A stretch of 64,000 nt of DNA, from the NCBI RefSeq assembly GCF_041261445.1, contig NZ_JBGCCU010000035.1:40677-104676 (forward strand). The letters are read 5' to 3'. The notes beneath the pieces are model-generated. The model saw only the letters and a program-made list of their open reading frames with translations, was not told the origin of the DNA and did not search any database. Shown piece by piece: positions 18,036-27,668 of this stretch (its first letter is position 1; each line of letters opens with the position of its first letter). The DNA is from Catenulispora sp. EB89 (GTDB taxonomy: Bacteria; Actinomycetota; Actinomycetes; Streptomycetales; Catenulisporaceae). The position numbers were made by a program, and so were the translations under genes.

Positions 18036-19815
18036 CGATACCTCGCTCACCGATTCCTCCATCCTCGCGCCGCCGACGCGACTGGCGTGACGGGTCCGCC
18101 ACGGGCAACGAGGCGATCAGCCGCCGCGTGTAGTCCTCCCGGGGCGCGCCCAGGACCACGGCGGTGTCGCCGGACTCGACGATACGGCCCCGGTGCAGCA
18201 CCGCGACCCGATCCGCGACCTGCTCCACCACGGCCAGGTCGTGGCTGATGAACAGCGCCGCGAAACCCAGCTCCCGCCGCAGACCCGCGAACAGCTCCAG
18301 CACCGCAGCCTGCACCGACACGTCCAGCGCCGACGTCGGCTCGTCGGCGACCAGCAGCCGCGGCCGCAGCGCCAGCGCCCGGGCCAGGCTGGCGCGCTGG
18401 CGCTCGCCGCCGCTGAGCTCGTGCGGGAAGCGGTCGCCGTGCCCGCGCGGCAGGCGCACGGCGTCGAGCAGCGCCTCGACCTCGGTGCGGATCGCCCGGC
18501 GGCCGAGTTCGGGACGGTGCACCCGCAGCGGCTCCGCGACGCTGTCGGCGATGGTGAGCTGGGGGTTGAAGCTGGTGGCCGGGTCCTGGAAAACGAAGCC
18601 GAGGTGGCCGGCGCGGGTTCGCTTGGCGGCTCGGCCGAGGCGGCGCAGGTGGCGTGGGTGGTGTGGATGGTGTGGATGGTGCGGGCTGTCCGAGCGGCGC
18701 CGCGCCACCGACGGTTCGCCGAGCACACTGCCAGGCACATCGCCGAGCACATCGCCCAGCACATCACCCAGCACGTCGAGCCTGCCCGCCGTGACGCCGG
18801 TCAGCCCGGCCACCGCCCTGCCGATCGTGGTCTTGCCCGACCCGCTTTCCCCGACCAGCCCCAGCACCTCGCCGGCCCGGATCTCGAAGTCCACGCCGTC
18901 GACCGCCCGGAAAGCACGGCGGCCCAGGCGGCCGGGATAGTCGATCACCAGGCCTGCCGCGCTGACCACCGGTCCGTCAGCCGATTCGAGGGCGGATGCG
19001 GCCCGATCCGTGCTGCCGAACACCGGCACAGCAGCCAGCAACTCGCGCGTGTACACATGCGCCGGTGCCGCGAACAGCGTCGCCACCGGCGCCTGCTCCA
19101 CAATGGCCCCGTCCCGCATCACCGCCACCCGGTCCGCCAGGTCGGCGACCACTCCCATGTTGTGCGTGATCAGCAAGACAGCCGTGCCGAGGTCCGTCCG
19201 CAACCGGTGCAGCAGCTCCAGGATCTCCGCCTGCACCGTCACGTCCAACGCCGTCGTGGGCTCGTCGGCCACGATCAGCCGCGTCCCCAACGCCAGCGCC
19301 ATGGCGATGACAGCACGCTGCTTCTGTCCGCCGGAGAGCTGGTGCGGGTAGTACTTCGCGCGCACGGCCGGATCCGGGATGCCGACCCGGTCGAGCAGTT
19401 CGACGGCCAGCGCCCGGCGCTCGGCGCGGCTGCCCCGGCCGTGCGCCCGGAGTCCTTCGGCGATCTGCCAGCCGATCGTGAACACCGGGTTCAGGGCCGT
19501 GGACGGCTCCTGGAACACCATCGCCGCCAGCGTGCCGCGCATCGCGCGCAAGCGGGCCGGGGACGCGGTGAGCACGTCCTCGTCCGGGTCGGCGGCACCG
19601 TCGCCGAGCAGCACGCGGCCGGTCGTCACGGCGGTCGCCGGCAGCAGCCCGAGGACCGACTTCGCCGTCACGGTCTTCCCGCTGCCGCTCTCCCCGACCA
19701 GGGCCAGAACCTCGCCGGGGGCCACCGAAAGACTGACGCCGCGAACAGCCGGAGCCGCGCCGGCGTCGGTGTGGAAACCGACGTGCAGATCGTCGATCCG
19801 CAGCAGATCAGGCAC
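18025..19815 (-). CDS. Fused double ATP-binding protein of peptide/nickel-type ABC importer (DppD-DppF fusion)
   Basis: A 596-residue protein with two complete nucleotide-binding domains. Domain 1 has Walker A ALVGESGSGKTVTAK (~40), signature LSGGQKQR (~165) and VADEPTTALDV. Domain 2 has GLVGESGSGKTTIGR (~325), LSGGERQR and VADEPTSALDV. Between Walker A and the Q-loop of domain 2 is an unusual insert: VLGD repeated about four times, then a His-Pro run (HHPHHPHHPRH). GTG at 19815 overlaps the preceding permease stop by 8 bp. It energises the permeases at 19808-21858. Confidence 0.92.
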   Translation of the reverse strand: MPDLLRIDDLHVGFHTDAGAAPAVRGVSLSVAPGEVLALVGESGSGKTVTAKSVLGLLPATAVTTGRVLLGDGAADPDEDVLTASPARLRAMRGTLAAMVFQEPSTALNPVFTIGWQIAEGLRAHGRGSRAERRALAVELLDRVGIPDPAVRAKYYPHQLSGGQKQRAVIAMALALGTRLIVADEPTTALDVTVQAEILELLHRLRTDLGTAVLLITHNMGVVADLADRVAVMRDGAIVEQAPVATLFAAPAHVYTRELLAAVPVFGSTDRAASALESADGPVVSAAGLVIDYPGRLGRRAFRAVDGVDFEIRAGEVLGLVGESGSGKTTIGRAVAGLTGVTAGRLDVLGDVLGDVLGDVPGSVLGEPSVARRRSDSPHHPHHPHHPRHLRRLGRAAKRTRAGHLGFVFQDPATSFNPQLTIADSVAEPLRVHRPELGRRAIRTEVEALLDAVRLPRGHGDRFPHELSGGERQRASLARALALRPRLLVADEPTSALDVSVQAAVLELFAGLRRELGFAALFISHDLAVVEQVADRVAVLHRGRIVESGDTAVVLGAPREDYTRRLIASLPVADPSRQSRRRREDGGIGERGIDEH

Positions 19816-20764
19816 CTGCTCCGCCCTCCGTCCGGATTTCGGGTGCCGCCGCCGGACGGCGACGCAGCCGCGGATCGGCCAGGTCCGTCAAGCTCTCGCC
19901 GAGCAGCGTGGTCCCCAGCACGGTGAGCACGATCGCCAGCCCCGGCGGCACCGCGGTCCACCAGATCCCCGAGGTGACGTCGGCGACCGAGCGGTTCAGG
20001 TCGTAGCCCCACTCGGCGGCGGCGTTGGGCTCGATCCCGAAGCCGAGGAACCCGAGCCCGGCCAGCGTGAGGATCGCCTCGGAGGCGTTGAGCGTCAGGA
20101 TCAGCGGCAGCGTGCGCACCGAGTTCCGCAGCACGTGCCGCAGCATGATCCGCCAGGTCCCGGTGCCGATCACCCGCGCCGCCTCGACGAAGGGCTCCGA
20201 CCTGACCCGGATCGCCTCGGCCCGCACCACCCGGAAGTACTGCGGCACGAACGCGACGGCCACCGCGCACGCCGCCGCGCCCAGACCGCCGGCCAGGCTC
20301 GACTGCCCGCCGCTGATGACGATCGACATGATGATCGCCAGCAGCAGCGGCGGGAAGGCGTACATCGCGTCGGCCACCCCGACCAGGACCCGGTCCAGCG
20401 GGCCGCCGAGATACCCGCAGACCAGGCCGAGCAGGATCCCCGGGACCGCCGACAGCCCGAGCGCCGCGGCGATGATCGCGACCGCGGTGCGCGTGCCCCA
20501 GATGGTGCGCGACAGCACGTCGTACCCGGCGATGGTGGTCCCGAGCAGGTGCGCGCGGCTCGGGTGCTGCTGCGAGCCGAACAGGACCTGGCCGCTGCTC
20601 AGCTGGGCGTGCCCGTACGGAGCCAGCAGCGGCGCGAAGACGGCGGTGAGCAGGAACAGCGCGGTGAGCGTGGCGCCGGTCAGGAGCATCGCGCGTTGCA
20701 CCCCGACGCTGCTGGAGAGGCTGCTGGACACCCTGCCGGAAAGGCTGCCGGAAAGCCGGGCCAC
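19808..20764 (-). CDS. Peptide/nickel-type ABC permease, DppC-like
   Basis: A 318-residue inner-membrane permease with about six transmembrane helices. The N-terminal TM follows a Ser/Leu repeat region (SGSLSGRVSSSLSSSVG). The DppC hallmark HLLGTTIAGYDVLSR is present, and the EAA loop is VEAARVIGTGTWRIMLRHVL. The C-terminal motif TLAGLGFLGFGIEPNAAEWG is nearly intact. GTG at 20764 is three bases after the upstream permease stop and has GAGG eight bases before it. It pairs with the DppB-like product of the neighbouring gene. Confidence 0.92.
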   Translation of the reverse strand: MARLSGSLSGRVSSSLSSSVGVQRAMLLTGATLTALFLLTAVFAPLLAPYGHAQLSSGQVLFGSQQHPSRAHLLGTTIAGYDVLSRTIWGTRTAVAIIAAALGLSAVPGILLGLVCGYLGGPLDRVLVGVADAMYAFPPLLLAIIMSIVISGGQSSLAGGLGAAACAVAVAFVPQYFRVVRAEAIRVRSEPFVEAARVIGTGTWRIMLRHVLRNSVRTLPLILTLNASEAILTLAGLGFLGFGIEPNAAAEWGYDLNRSVADVTSGIWWTAVPPGLAIVLTVLGTTLLGESLTDLADPRLRRRPAAAPEIRTEGGAGA

Positions 20765-20766
20765 GG

Positions 20767-21858
20767 TCAGTACCTCACTCGGGGGTCGATCAGGGCCGCG
20801 ACGACGTCGACCAGGAAGTTGGTCAGCGCGACGACCACCGCGAACAGCGCCACGATGCCCTGCACCGCCGGGAAGTCCCGCGCGCTCAGGTAGTGCGCGA
20901 GCTTGTACCCCAGGCCCTTCCACTCGAAGGTGGTCTCGGTCAGCACCGCCCCGCCGAGCAGCCCGGCGATCTGCAGCCCCAGCACCGTGACCACCGGGAT
21001 CAGCGCCGGCCGGGTCGCGTGCCGGGTGACCAGCCGGAACCGGCTGACGCCGCGGGAGCGCGCGGACTCGACGTAGTCCGCGGACAGCGTCCCGATCAGG
21101 TTGGTCCGCACCAGCCGCGCGACCACCCCGGCGACCAGCAGCCCGAGGGTGAGGCCGGGCAGCACGGCGTGTTCGAGCACGTCGACGACCGCCGCGCCGT
21201 CGCCGCTGCGGATCGCGTCGACGAGATACAGGCCGGTGGTGCTGCTCTGGTTCTGGAGCTCCAGCTGCACGCCGATGCTCGCGCGCCCCGAGGACGGCAG
21301 CCAGCCCAGCCAGACCGAGAAGACGAGCTTGAACAGCAGCCCCAGGAAGAACACCGGCGTGGCGTAGCCGAGGATCACCAGCAGCCGCAACGTCACGTCC
21401 GGGGCCCGGTCCCGGTAGGCCGCGGCGACCATGCCGAGCGGGACGCCGACGGCCAGCGCGACGACGAGCGCGTAGCCCGCGAGCTCGATCGTCGCGGCGC
21501 CGTAGGTGCGCAGAACCGTGGAGACCGGCTGGTCGTCGGTGGCGGTGCGGCCGAAGTCTCCGACGGCCAGCCCGCGGAGATAGTCGAGGTACTGGGTCAG
21601 CAGCGGCCGGTCGTATCCGGCCTGATGCAGTTTGGCGTGCAGCTGGGCCGGGGTCAGCCGGTCGCCGAACGCGGTGGTGATCGGGTCGCCGGTGCCGCGC
21701 ATCAGGAAGAAGACGACGCTGACCAGGGCCAGGACCGTGGGGATGATGAGCAGGAAGCGGACTGTCAGGTAGCGCGCGAGCCCGTGGTCCCTGCGGCCGG
21801 CCCCGGATTGAGAAGTGGGGCCGGCGGCGCCCGGGACGTCCTGGATCAGGACGCTCAT
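20767..21858 (-). CDS. Peptide/nickel-type ABC permease, DppB-like
   Basis: A 363-residue permease. Family features are the first TM (LARYLTVRFLLIIPTVLALV), GYDRPLLTQYLDYLRGLAVG, and the EAA loop YVESARSRGVSRFRLVTRHA. The ending LIDPRVRY is typical of DppB. ATG at 21858 overlaps the substrate-binding-protein stop as ATGA, so translation is coupled. An in-frame open stretch upstream belongs to the antisense shadow of the binding protein. Confidence 0.92.
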   Translation of the reverse strand: MSVLIQDVPGAAGPTSQSGAGRRDHGLARYLTVRFLLIIPTVLALVSVVFFLMRGTGDPITTAFGDRLTPAQLHAKLHQAGYDRPLLTQYLDYLRGLAVGDFGRTATDDQPVSTVLRTYGAATIELAGYALVVALAVGVPLGMVAAAYRDRAPDVTLRLLVILGYATPVFFLGLLFKLVFSVWLGWLPSSGRASIGVQLELQNQSSTTGLYLVDAIRSGDGAAVVDVLEHAVLPGLTLGLLVAGVVARLVRTNLIGTLSADYVESARSRGVSRFRLVTRHATRPALIPVVTVLGLQIAGLLGGAVLTETTFEWKGLGYKLAHYLSARDFPAVQGIVALFAVVVALTNFLVDVVAALIDPRVRY

Positions 21859-23501
21859 TGCTTGGACAGCTCCGCCCACCGGAACGTGTACGAGCTGTCC
21901 AGCGTGGCCGGCACGCCGGTGACCCCGCTCCGGGTGACGATCGCCGTGGAGCCCTGGAGCAGCGGTATCAGCGGCACCGCCGCAGCCACCTTGTCCTGGA
22001 CCTGCTCGATCAGCGCGGTGCGCTTGGCCGGGTCGGGCTCGGTCTCCTCCTGCGTGATGAGCGCCTGGACCGCGGGGTCGTCGTAGTTGTCGGCGACCCA
22101 GCTGCTGTGCGAATAGAAGGACGCGAGGTAGTCGTCCGCGTCGAGGTAGTCGGCGTACCAGCCGAGCTGGTACAGCGGGTACTGGTCGGCGACGCGGTCC
22201 TTGCCGTACTGGGTCCACGCGGTCGACTGCAGGTTCACCGTGAACAGGCCGGTGGCCTCCAGCTGGGTCTTGATCAGCGCGTACTCGTCGGCCGAGGAGG
22301 AGCCGTAGTGGTCGGTGTTGTACTGGAGGTTCAGGACCACCGGGGTGGCCACGCCGGCCCGGGCCAGCAGCGCCCTGGCCGCGGCCGGGTCGGGGCCGCC
22401 CTTCTTGTCGCCGTACAGCGCCTTGAGCGCCGGGATCGCGCCGGTGAGGCCGTCGGGGACGGGGGAGTAGAGCGGGGTCAGGGTCCCCTTGTAGACCTGC
22501 GAGGCGAGCTGCGCGCGGTCGACGGAGTCGGCCACGGCCTGCCGGACGGCCAGCGCCTTGGCCGGATCGGCCTGCTTGGTCGCGGTGCCGTAGGGCTGGG
22601 TCTTGAGGTCGAAGACGAGGTAGCGGATGCCGTTGCCGGAGCCGGTGTGGACGACGACGCCCTTCTTCGTGCCGAGGTCTTCGAGGTCTGCGACGGGCAG
22701 CGTGCGGTAGACCACGTCGACGGTGCCCTGCTGGACGTCGAGCTTGAGGTTGCTCGCGTCGGTGTAGTACTTCAGGTCGACGGCCTGGGTCTTCGGGGTG
22801 CCGAACAGGCCCTGGTAGACGGGGTTCGCAGTGAAGGAGACGAGCGAGTTCTTGTCGTAGGTGCCGATCGAGTACGGCCCGTCCCACGGCTTCGCGGCGA
22901 CGATCGCGGTGTCGTCCAGGAGCTTGTCCGGCGGGAACACCTGCTCGTCGACGATGAGGCCGGCCGAGGTTGAGAGCACCTGCGGGAACAGCGCGTCGTT
23001 CGTCGACTTGAGGGTGAACACGACGGTCAGCGGGTCCGGCGCCGCGACCGACGCCAGGTCATAGAGCAGGGACGAGGGGCCGTTCTTGTCGGCGATGCGC
23101 AGCTGCCGGTCGAAGCTGAACGCGACATCCGAGGAGGTCAGGTCGTGTCCGTTGGCGAACTTCAGCCCGGGCTTGAGGGTGACCGTGTACTGCTTCGGGC
23201 CGGTGAGCTTGATCCCGGCGGCGAGGTCCGGCACGACGTCCGAGGACCCGCGCTCGGTGTTCAGCAGCGGCGAGTACACCTCGGTCTCGATGGTGCCGGA
23301 GCCGGCGTCCCACGATCCCGCCGGATCGAGGCTGGTGACCTGGTCGGTCGTCCCGACGACCAGCGTCCGGGCCGGGTCCCCGACGGCGGCGGCACCGGCG
23401 GGGGTCCGGGTGCTGGTGCACGCGGTGAGGGCCGCCAGCGACGCCACGGCCAGGGACGTGATGCCGAGGCCGGTGCGGGCTGGTCTGGTCTGGCGTGACA
23501 T
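21855..23501 (-). CDS. Family 5 extracellular solute-binding lipoprotein
   Basis: A 548-residue peptide/organic-solute binding protein. The lipoprotein signal ends in LAALTAC with Cys at residue 28. Family-5 motifs include VTSLDPAG, VYSPLLN, YTVTLKPGLKFANGHDLTSS, DGPYSIGTYDKNSLVSF and AVADSVDRAQLASQVYKG. It captures substrate for the permeases and fused ATPase immediately downstream. Its position after an LLM monooxygenase and SsuE-like reductase suggests an organosulfur or peptide S-conjugate ligand (inference). A 64-bp gap separates it from the MFS gene. Confidence 0.93.
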   Translation of the reverse strand: MSRQTRPARTGLGITSLAVASLAALTACTSTRTPAGAAAVGDPARTLVVGTTDQVTSLDPAGSWDAGSGTIETEVYSPLLNTERGSSDVVPDLAAGIKLTGPKQYTVTLKPGLKFANGHDLTSSDVAFSFDRQLRIADKNGPSSLLYDLASVAAPDPLTVVFTLKSTNDALFPQVLSTSAGLIVDEQVFPPDKLLDDTAIVAAKPWDGPYSIGTYDKNSLVSFTANPVYQGLFGTPKTQAVDLKYYTDASNLKLDVQQGTVDVVYRTLPVADLEDLGTKKGVVVHTGSGNGIRYLVFDLKTQPYGTATKQADPAKALAVRQAVADSVDRAQLASQVYKGTLTPLYSPVPDGLTGAIPALKALYGDKKGGPDPAAARALLARAGVATPVVLNLQYNTDHYGSSSADEYALIKTQLEATGLFTVNLQSTAWTQYGKDRVADQYPLYQLGWYADYLDADDYLASFYSHSSWVADNYDDPAVQALITQEETEPDPAKRTALIEQVQDKVAAAVPLIPLLQGSTAIVTRSGVTGVPATLDSSYTFRWAELSKQ

Positions 23502-23565
23502 GGCTGTGGCTGCCTTCCGTTCGCGGGATCAGTGCGGGATCAGTGCACAGGTCGTTCGTCGGCGG

Positions 23566-24954
23566 TCACAGCGGGCTCGCCGGCACGCCGGATGCCGGGA
23601 TCCGTCCCGGGTTCGTCGGTGCCGGACAGGAAGCTGCTTTCGTGCGGCTGACCAGCCAGAGCGCCACCAACCCGGCGGCCGCGACGGAGGCCGCGGCGCC
23701 GAGGCCCATGCCCCAGCGGACGCCGGCGTGCTGGCAGATCCAGCCGATCGTCGGGCCGCCGATCGGGGTGCCGCCCATCGCGACCACCGTGTACACGGAC
23801 ATCACGCGGCCGCGCATCGCCTCGTCGACCTCGGTCTGCACGTAGCCGCTGGCCGCGGTGTTGAGCGTCATCAGCCCGAATCCGGCCGGGACGAGCAGCA
23901 CCAGGAACACGGCGTAGGCCGGGGCCAGTGCGGCGGCTGCCTCGGCGGCGCCGAACAACGCCGCGCCGGTCACGACCTTGCGCACCCGCGGTGCGGCCCG
24001 GCGCGCCGCGACGAGGGCTCCGGCGATCGTGCCGATCGCGAGGGCGGTGGACATGAAGCCGAGGCCGCGCGCGCCGACGCCGTAGACCTGGCCGGCGAAC
24101 AGCGTCATCGTGATCGGGAAGTTCGAGCCGAACGTCATGACCAGGCCGAAGATCGCCAGGACCGCGAGGAGCCGGGGGCGGGCCGCGACGTAGCGCAGCC
24201 CTGCGGTGCCGGCACCTTTCCACGGCGTCCGCGCACGTGTCACGGCTCGCGGCGCGGGCCGGACCGCGGTCAGCCCGGCGAGCACCACGGCGAAGGACAC
24301 CATGTTGATCACGAACACCCAGCCGGTGCCGACGGCGCCGATCAGCACCCCGGCGACGGCCGGGCCGACCAGCCGAGCCGTGCTGATCGACAGGATGTTC
24401 AGCCCGGCCGCGTTCGGTATCAGCGCCCCGCCGACCAGTTCCGTGACGAACGACAGCCGCGCCGGGTTCTCGACGGTGAACACGCAGCCCAGCCAGAACG
24501 ACAGCACGTAGATCAGCCACAGCGGCGCGTGGCCGGTGAACACGGCGATGCTGAGGATCGCCGCCTGGAGCGCGTAGAGCGTCTGCGCGGTGAGCAGCAG
24601 GACGCGCCGGTCGTAGCGGTCGGACAGGACGCCGCCCCACAGGCCGAACAGCAGCACCGGGGCGAACTGGAGCCCGGTGGTCCAGCCGACCGCGGTTCCG
24701 CTGTGCGTGTGGGTCAGCACGAACCAGTCGAGGGCGACGCCCTGCATCGCCGTGCCGATGTTGGAGACCAGGCCGGTCGACAGGTAGATGCGGTAGTCAC
24801 GGACGGCCAGCGCCGCGAACGCCTTGCGGGGCGGGGGAGCTGGAGGAACCAGGGGAGCCGGAGGAGCCGCGGGAGTAGAGGGAGCCGGAGGAATCGGCGC
24901 CGGTGCATCGCCGCCGAGCGAGCGTGAATCGGTCGTGCCCGGGGCGCGGCTCAT
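23566..24954 (-). CDS. MFS transporter, EntS/DHA-like exporter
   Basis: A 462-residue major-facilitator protein with about 10-12 TM helices and a Pro/Ala-rich cytoplasmic N-terminus (PAPIPPAPSTPAAPPAPLVP). Motif A is GGVLSDRYDRRVLLL. ENPARLSFVTELVGG and the late MRGRVMSVYTVVAMGGTPIGG place it with the EntS-type exporter subfamily. ATG at 24954 overlaps the LLM stop as ATGA. In this operon it may export the desulfonated product or a toxic by-product; no substrate is evident. Confidence 0.9.
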   Translation of the reverse strand: MSRAPGTTDSRSLGGDAPAPIPPAPSTPAAPPAPLVPPAPPPRKAFAALAVRDYRIYLSTGLVSNIGTAMQGVALDWFVLTHTHSGTAVGWTTGLQFAPVLLFGLWGGVLSDRYDRRVLLLTAQTLYALQAAILSIAVFTGHAPLWLIYVLSFWLGCVFTVENPARLSFVTELVGGALIPNAAGLNILSISTARLVGPAVAGVLIGAVGTGWVFVINMVSFAVVLAGLTAVRPAPRAVTRARTPWKGAGTAGLRYVAARPRLLAVLAIFGLVMTFGSNFPITMTLFAGQVYGVGARGLGFMSTALAIGTIAGALVAARRAAPRVRKVVTGAALFGAAEAAAALAPAYAVFLVLLVPAGFGLMTLNTAASGYVQTEVDEAMRGRVMSVYTVVAMGGTPIGGPTIGWICQHAGVRWGMGLGAAASVAAAGLVALWLVSRTKAASCPAPTNPGRIPASGVPASPL

Positions 24955-26033
24955 GCCGTCGCCGTGAGCTTCTCCGGCGTCTGGACGTGTGGCGAAGCAC
25001 CGGCGACCCACCCCAACTCGGGCCCGATCAGATGCACGGCGTCGTGCAGAATCTGCTCGTAGTCCTCGACGTGGAACTCGTACGGCAGCTCCAACCGCAG
25101 CTCGGAGCTCTGCGCGACAGCGGCGTCGGCGTGCAGCCGCTCAAGGATCTGCTCCGCCGTCCCCACCATATCCGGCGCGAACAGCACCCGCCGTTCCCCC
25201 TGCGGTTTGAGCGTGCGCTCGTAACGGCTCGCGGCATAGTCGCGGTACTTCTGCCGGGTCGCGCGGTCGGCGCCGTCCAGCGGCACGATCACGCGGCCCA
25301 GCGCGACGCGCGTCCGCCGCGCCGGGTCCAGGAGCCGCCGGTACTCGGCGAGCAGGGCCAGTTGCGCGGCGGTGAAGTCGTCGGTGCTCTCGCCGAAGAC
25401 GATGTTGCCGGTCAGCAGGTTCACCCCGGCCTCGGCGGCCCAGCGCACCGACCGGCCGCTGCCGCCGCCGTACCAGATCCGGTCGGCCAGCCCCGGACTG
25501 TGCGGCTGGAGGCGCGGCCGCTGGGTGTTGCCGGGGGAGTGGATGACGGTGTCCGCGTCGCCGAGGAAGTCGCCGCGCAGGTTCTCCAGCAGCCGCGATA
25601 TCCGGCCGTACGACAGGTCGTAGGTCCGCCAGTCGCCGTCGAACACCAGGTGGCCCATCAGGTCCGCGTGCGGCGGCAGGCCGGCGCTGAGGCCGACCTG
25701 CAACCGTCCGCGGGACAGCACGTCGGCCATCGACAGGTCCTCGGCCAGCCGGAACGGGCTCTCGTAGCCGATCGGGATCACCGCGGTGCCGAGCTCGACG
25801 CGGCTGGTGCGCTGGCTCGCCGCGGCCAGGAACACCGCGGCGGACCCGACGCCGTGCTCCAGGTGCCGCTGCCTGATCCAGGCCCCGTCGAAGCCCAGCC
25901 GCTCGCCGAGCTCGAACAGGCTCAGGGTCTGCTCGAGCCCGGCGTACGGGTCGTCGTCCGGGAAGTTGCCCGGCGTCAGGAACGACAGGGTGTTGATGGA
26001 TATTCGAGGTGGTGTGGGTGCTGCGTCGCTCAC
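24951..26033 (-). CDS. LLM-class flavin-dependent monooxygenase
   Basis: A 360-residue bacterial-luciferase-like TIM-barrel enzyme. Motifs are ISINTLSFLTPGNFPDDDPY, LGFDGAWIRQRHLEHGVGS, SRVELGTAVIPIGYESPF and SRGRLQVGLSAGLPPHADL. It would use FMNH2 and O2, presumably supplied by the SsuE-like reductase at 26970. GTG at 26033 has GGAGAG upstream and follows the DUF1684 stop by 10 bp; its own stop overlaps the MFS start. Oxidative C-S cleavage is inferred from context. It is not SsuD itself, since the CEDAW motif is missing. Confidence 0.9.
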   Translation of the reverse strand: MSDAAPTPPRISINTLSFLTPGNFPDDDPYAGLEQTLSLFELGERLGFDGAWIRQRHLEHGVGSAAVFLAAASQRTSRVELGTAVIPIGYESPFRLAEDLSMADVLSRGRLQVGLSAGLPPHADLMGHLVFDGDWRTYDLSYGRISRLLENLRGDFLGDADTVIHSPGNTQRPRLQPHSPGLADRIWYGGGSGRSVRWAAEAGVNLLTGNIVFGESTDDFTAAQLALLAEYRRLLDPARRTRVALGRVIVPLDGADRATRQKYRDYAASRYERTLKPQGERRVLFAPDMVGTAEQILERLHADAAVAQSSELRLELPYEFHVEDYEQILHDAVHLIGPELGWVAGASPHVQTPEKLTATA

Positions 26034-26043
26034 CGGACTCTCC

Positions 26044-26847
26044 TCAGCCGCGCTCGTACGGAGTCTTCTCTCCCGCCTCGACGGCGACCGGGAGCCGGTT
26101 CTCCGCCGGCGGCAGCGGGCAGGTCGCCAGATCGGTGTAGGCGCAGGGCAGGTTCACGGCCCGGTTGAAGTCCAGCCACACGGTGCCGTCGGCGTCCGGC
26201 GGGCCGATGCTCAGTGACCGGTTCGCGGCGTAGGTGCTCACACCGGAGGTGGCGTCGGTGAACAGCGCCATCAGGCTGCCCGGCGCGTGGCCGGGGAACA
26301 CGGTGAGGCTCAGTTCCTGACCGTCGAGTTCGAACTCGACCCGCCCCGGCGCGTCGTAGACGTGCTGCAGGCCCTCGACCGCCGCCCCGACCGTGGTCGG
26401 CCGCGGGCTGTCGAAGGCCACGTAGCGGCCGCCGACCGCCCACCGCGGATCCGGCTCGTACGCCGGGGTCCCGGCGTAGGCCACGCGCAGCGGGTTCTCG
26501 GGGTGGCGGGGCCGCAGGATGTCGTGGCCGCCGCGCTTGGCGACCTCGATCACCGCGTCCCCGGACACCGGGAAGAGGCTGTCCCGCTCGCCGATGACGC
26601 CGAAGCTGTACTCGCCGTGCACGGCCACGCCGTCGACGACCAGCTCCTCGCCCTCGGCCAGCAGCACCCGGACGCCGTCCGGGCCGGTGGACCACGCGCC
26701 GGGGGCGTCGTCGTAACGCTCCGGCGCGCCGCCCAGCCAGTGCAGTTCGGTGATGGCCAGGAAGCCGTGCGGAGCACCGGTCCGGCCTTCCTGGCCGGTG
26801 TGCCATTCCTGCCAGGTCTCGGCGAAAGTGCCGACGTCGGTTGTCAC
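26044..26847 (-). CDS. DUF1684 family protein
   Basis: A 267-residue protein matching DUF1684 (WQEWHTGQEGRTGAPHGFLA; ITELHWLGGAPERYDDAPG; VWLDFNRAVNLPCAYTDLAT; CPLPPAENRLPVAVEAGEK). The family has no proven reaction that I know of; conserved Cys, Asp and Pro residues near the C-terminus hint at a catalytic or binding site. I chose GTG 26847 (GGAGGG about ten bases upstream, family-typical N-terminus); an in-frame ATG about 25 codons upstream is possible. It is second in the leftward operon after ssuE. Confidence 0.8.
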   Translation of the reverse strand: MTTDVGTFAETWQEWHTGQEGRTGAPHGFLAITELHWLGGAPERYDDAPGAWSTGPDGVRVLLAEGEELVVDGVAVHGEYSFGVIGERDSLFPVSGDAVIEVAKRGGHDILRPRHPENPLRVAYAGTPAYEPDPRWAVGGRYVAFDSPRPTTVGAAVEGLQHVYDAPGRVEFELDGQELSLTVFPGHAPGSLMALFTDATSGVSTYAANRSLSIGPPDADGTVWLDFNRAVNLPCAYTDLATCPLPPAENRLPVAVEAGEKTPYERG

Positions 26848-26969
26848 GGTCTTCGAACCCTCCGAGACTATGCCTATAGATTCAGTAGGGATTGGGGACG
26901 GATTCATCATGCCCGCGGAAAGCATCGGAATGTCATCCCCGTCTCGCCACCTGGATGGTGGCAGGACCA

Positions 26970-27527
26970 TCAGGCGGCGACGGGCACCGGGACCCGGTAG
27001 CCCAGCTCCCGGACGAAGCTGTCCACGGCGCGCCGCAGCGAGTCCTCGGAGTCGGCCGTGAACGCCGCCCGGCCGTTGCCGGCGTCGACGGTGATGGTGT
27101 GGTCCAGCAGGAAGTGGCCCTGCACGATGACCGGCGAGCCCAGCGCGGTGAGCACCGGACGCAGCGCGTAGTCCAGGACCAGGACGTGCGCCAGCGTGCC
27201 GCCGGTGGCCAGCGGGAGCACGACCTTCCCGGCCAGCGCGCGCTGGGGGAGCAGGTCCAGCAGGGTCTTGAGCAGTCCGGAGAAGGAGGCCTTGTAGACC
27301 GGAGTCGCCACGACGACCCCGTCGGCGCTCTCGAACAGCTCGATCGCCGCGGCGATCGCGGGATCGGAGTGGTCGGCGGACAGCAGCGCGGACGCCGGGA
27401 GGTCCCGGACGTCGAGCGCGTGGACGGTGTGCCCGGCCTCGGTGAGGTACGCGTCGACGACAGACCGCGTGCGGGCGGTCTTCGAGTGCGTGGAAGGGCT
27501 TGCGGAGACGGTCAGGATGGTCGCCAT
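26970..27527 (-). CDS. ssuE: NAD(P)H-dependent FMN reductase, SsuE/MsuE-like
   Basis: A 185-residue flavodoxin-like reductase with SsuE hallmarks: MATILTVSASPSTHSKTART, ADGVVVATPVYKASFSGLLK, LLDLLPQRALAGKVVLPLAT and GGTLAHVLVLDYALRPVLTA. It reduces FMN with NAD(P)H for two-component monooxygenases, and this window holds four LLM partners (24951, 35111, 39837, 41818). ATG at 27527 has a weak ribosome-binding site. It heads the leftward operon and is divergent from an Rrf2-type regulator. Confidence 0.93.
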   Translation of the reverse strand: MATILTVSASPSTHSKTARTRSVVDAYLTEAGHTVHALDVRDLPASALLSADHSDPAIAAAIELFESADGVVVATPVYKASFSGLLKTLLDLLPQRALAGKVVLPLATGGTLAHVLVLDYALRPVLTALGSPVIVQGHFLLDHTITVDAGNGRAAFTADSEDSLRRAVDSFVRELGYRVPVPVAA

Positions 27528-27668
27528 GGTGGGACGTCGCTTTCGTCGGCTGGGGCGGACGGTCGCCGGAGCGACGCGCCGCGGGGGCCGGCCGCGCCGC
27601 CGCGCGAGCCGATTTCGGTGGGGCGATCCGGTGCCGCGGACGCCGCCGATGAAAAGGACACCACGATG

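Noticed and set aside
26860..26960. Rightward peptide starts resembling LLM N-termini (MPIDSVGIG, MPAESIGMS)
   Set aside because: Similarity to the MPIEFIGIA start is limited to a few residues and no barrel follows; probably chance or a very short remnant.
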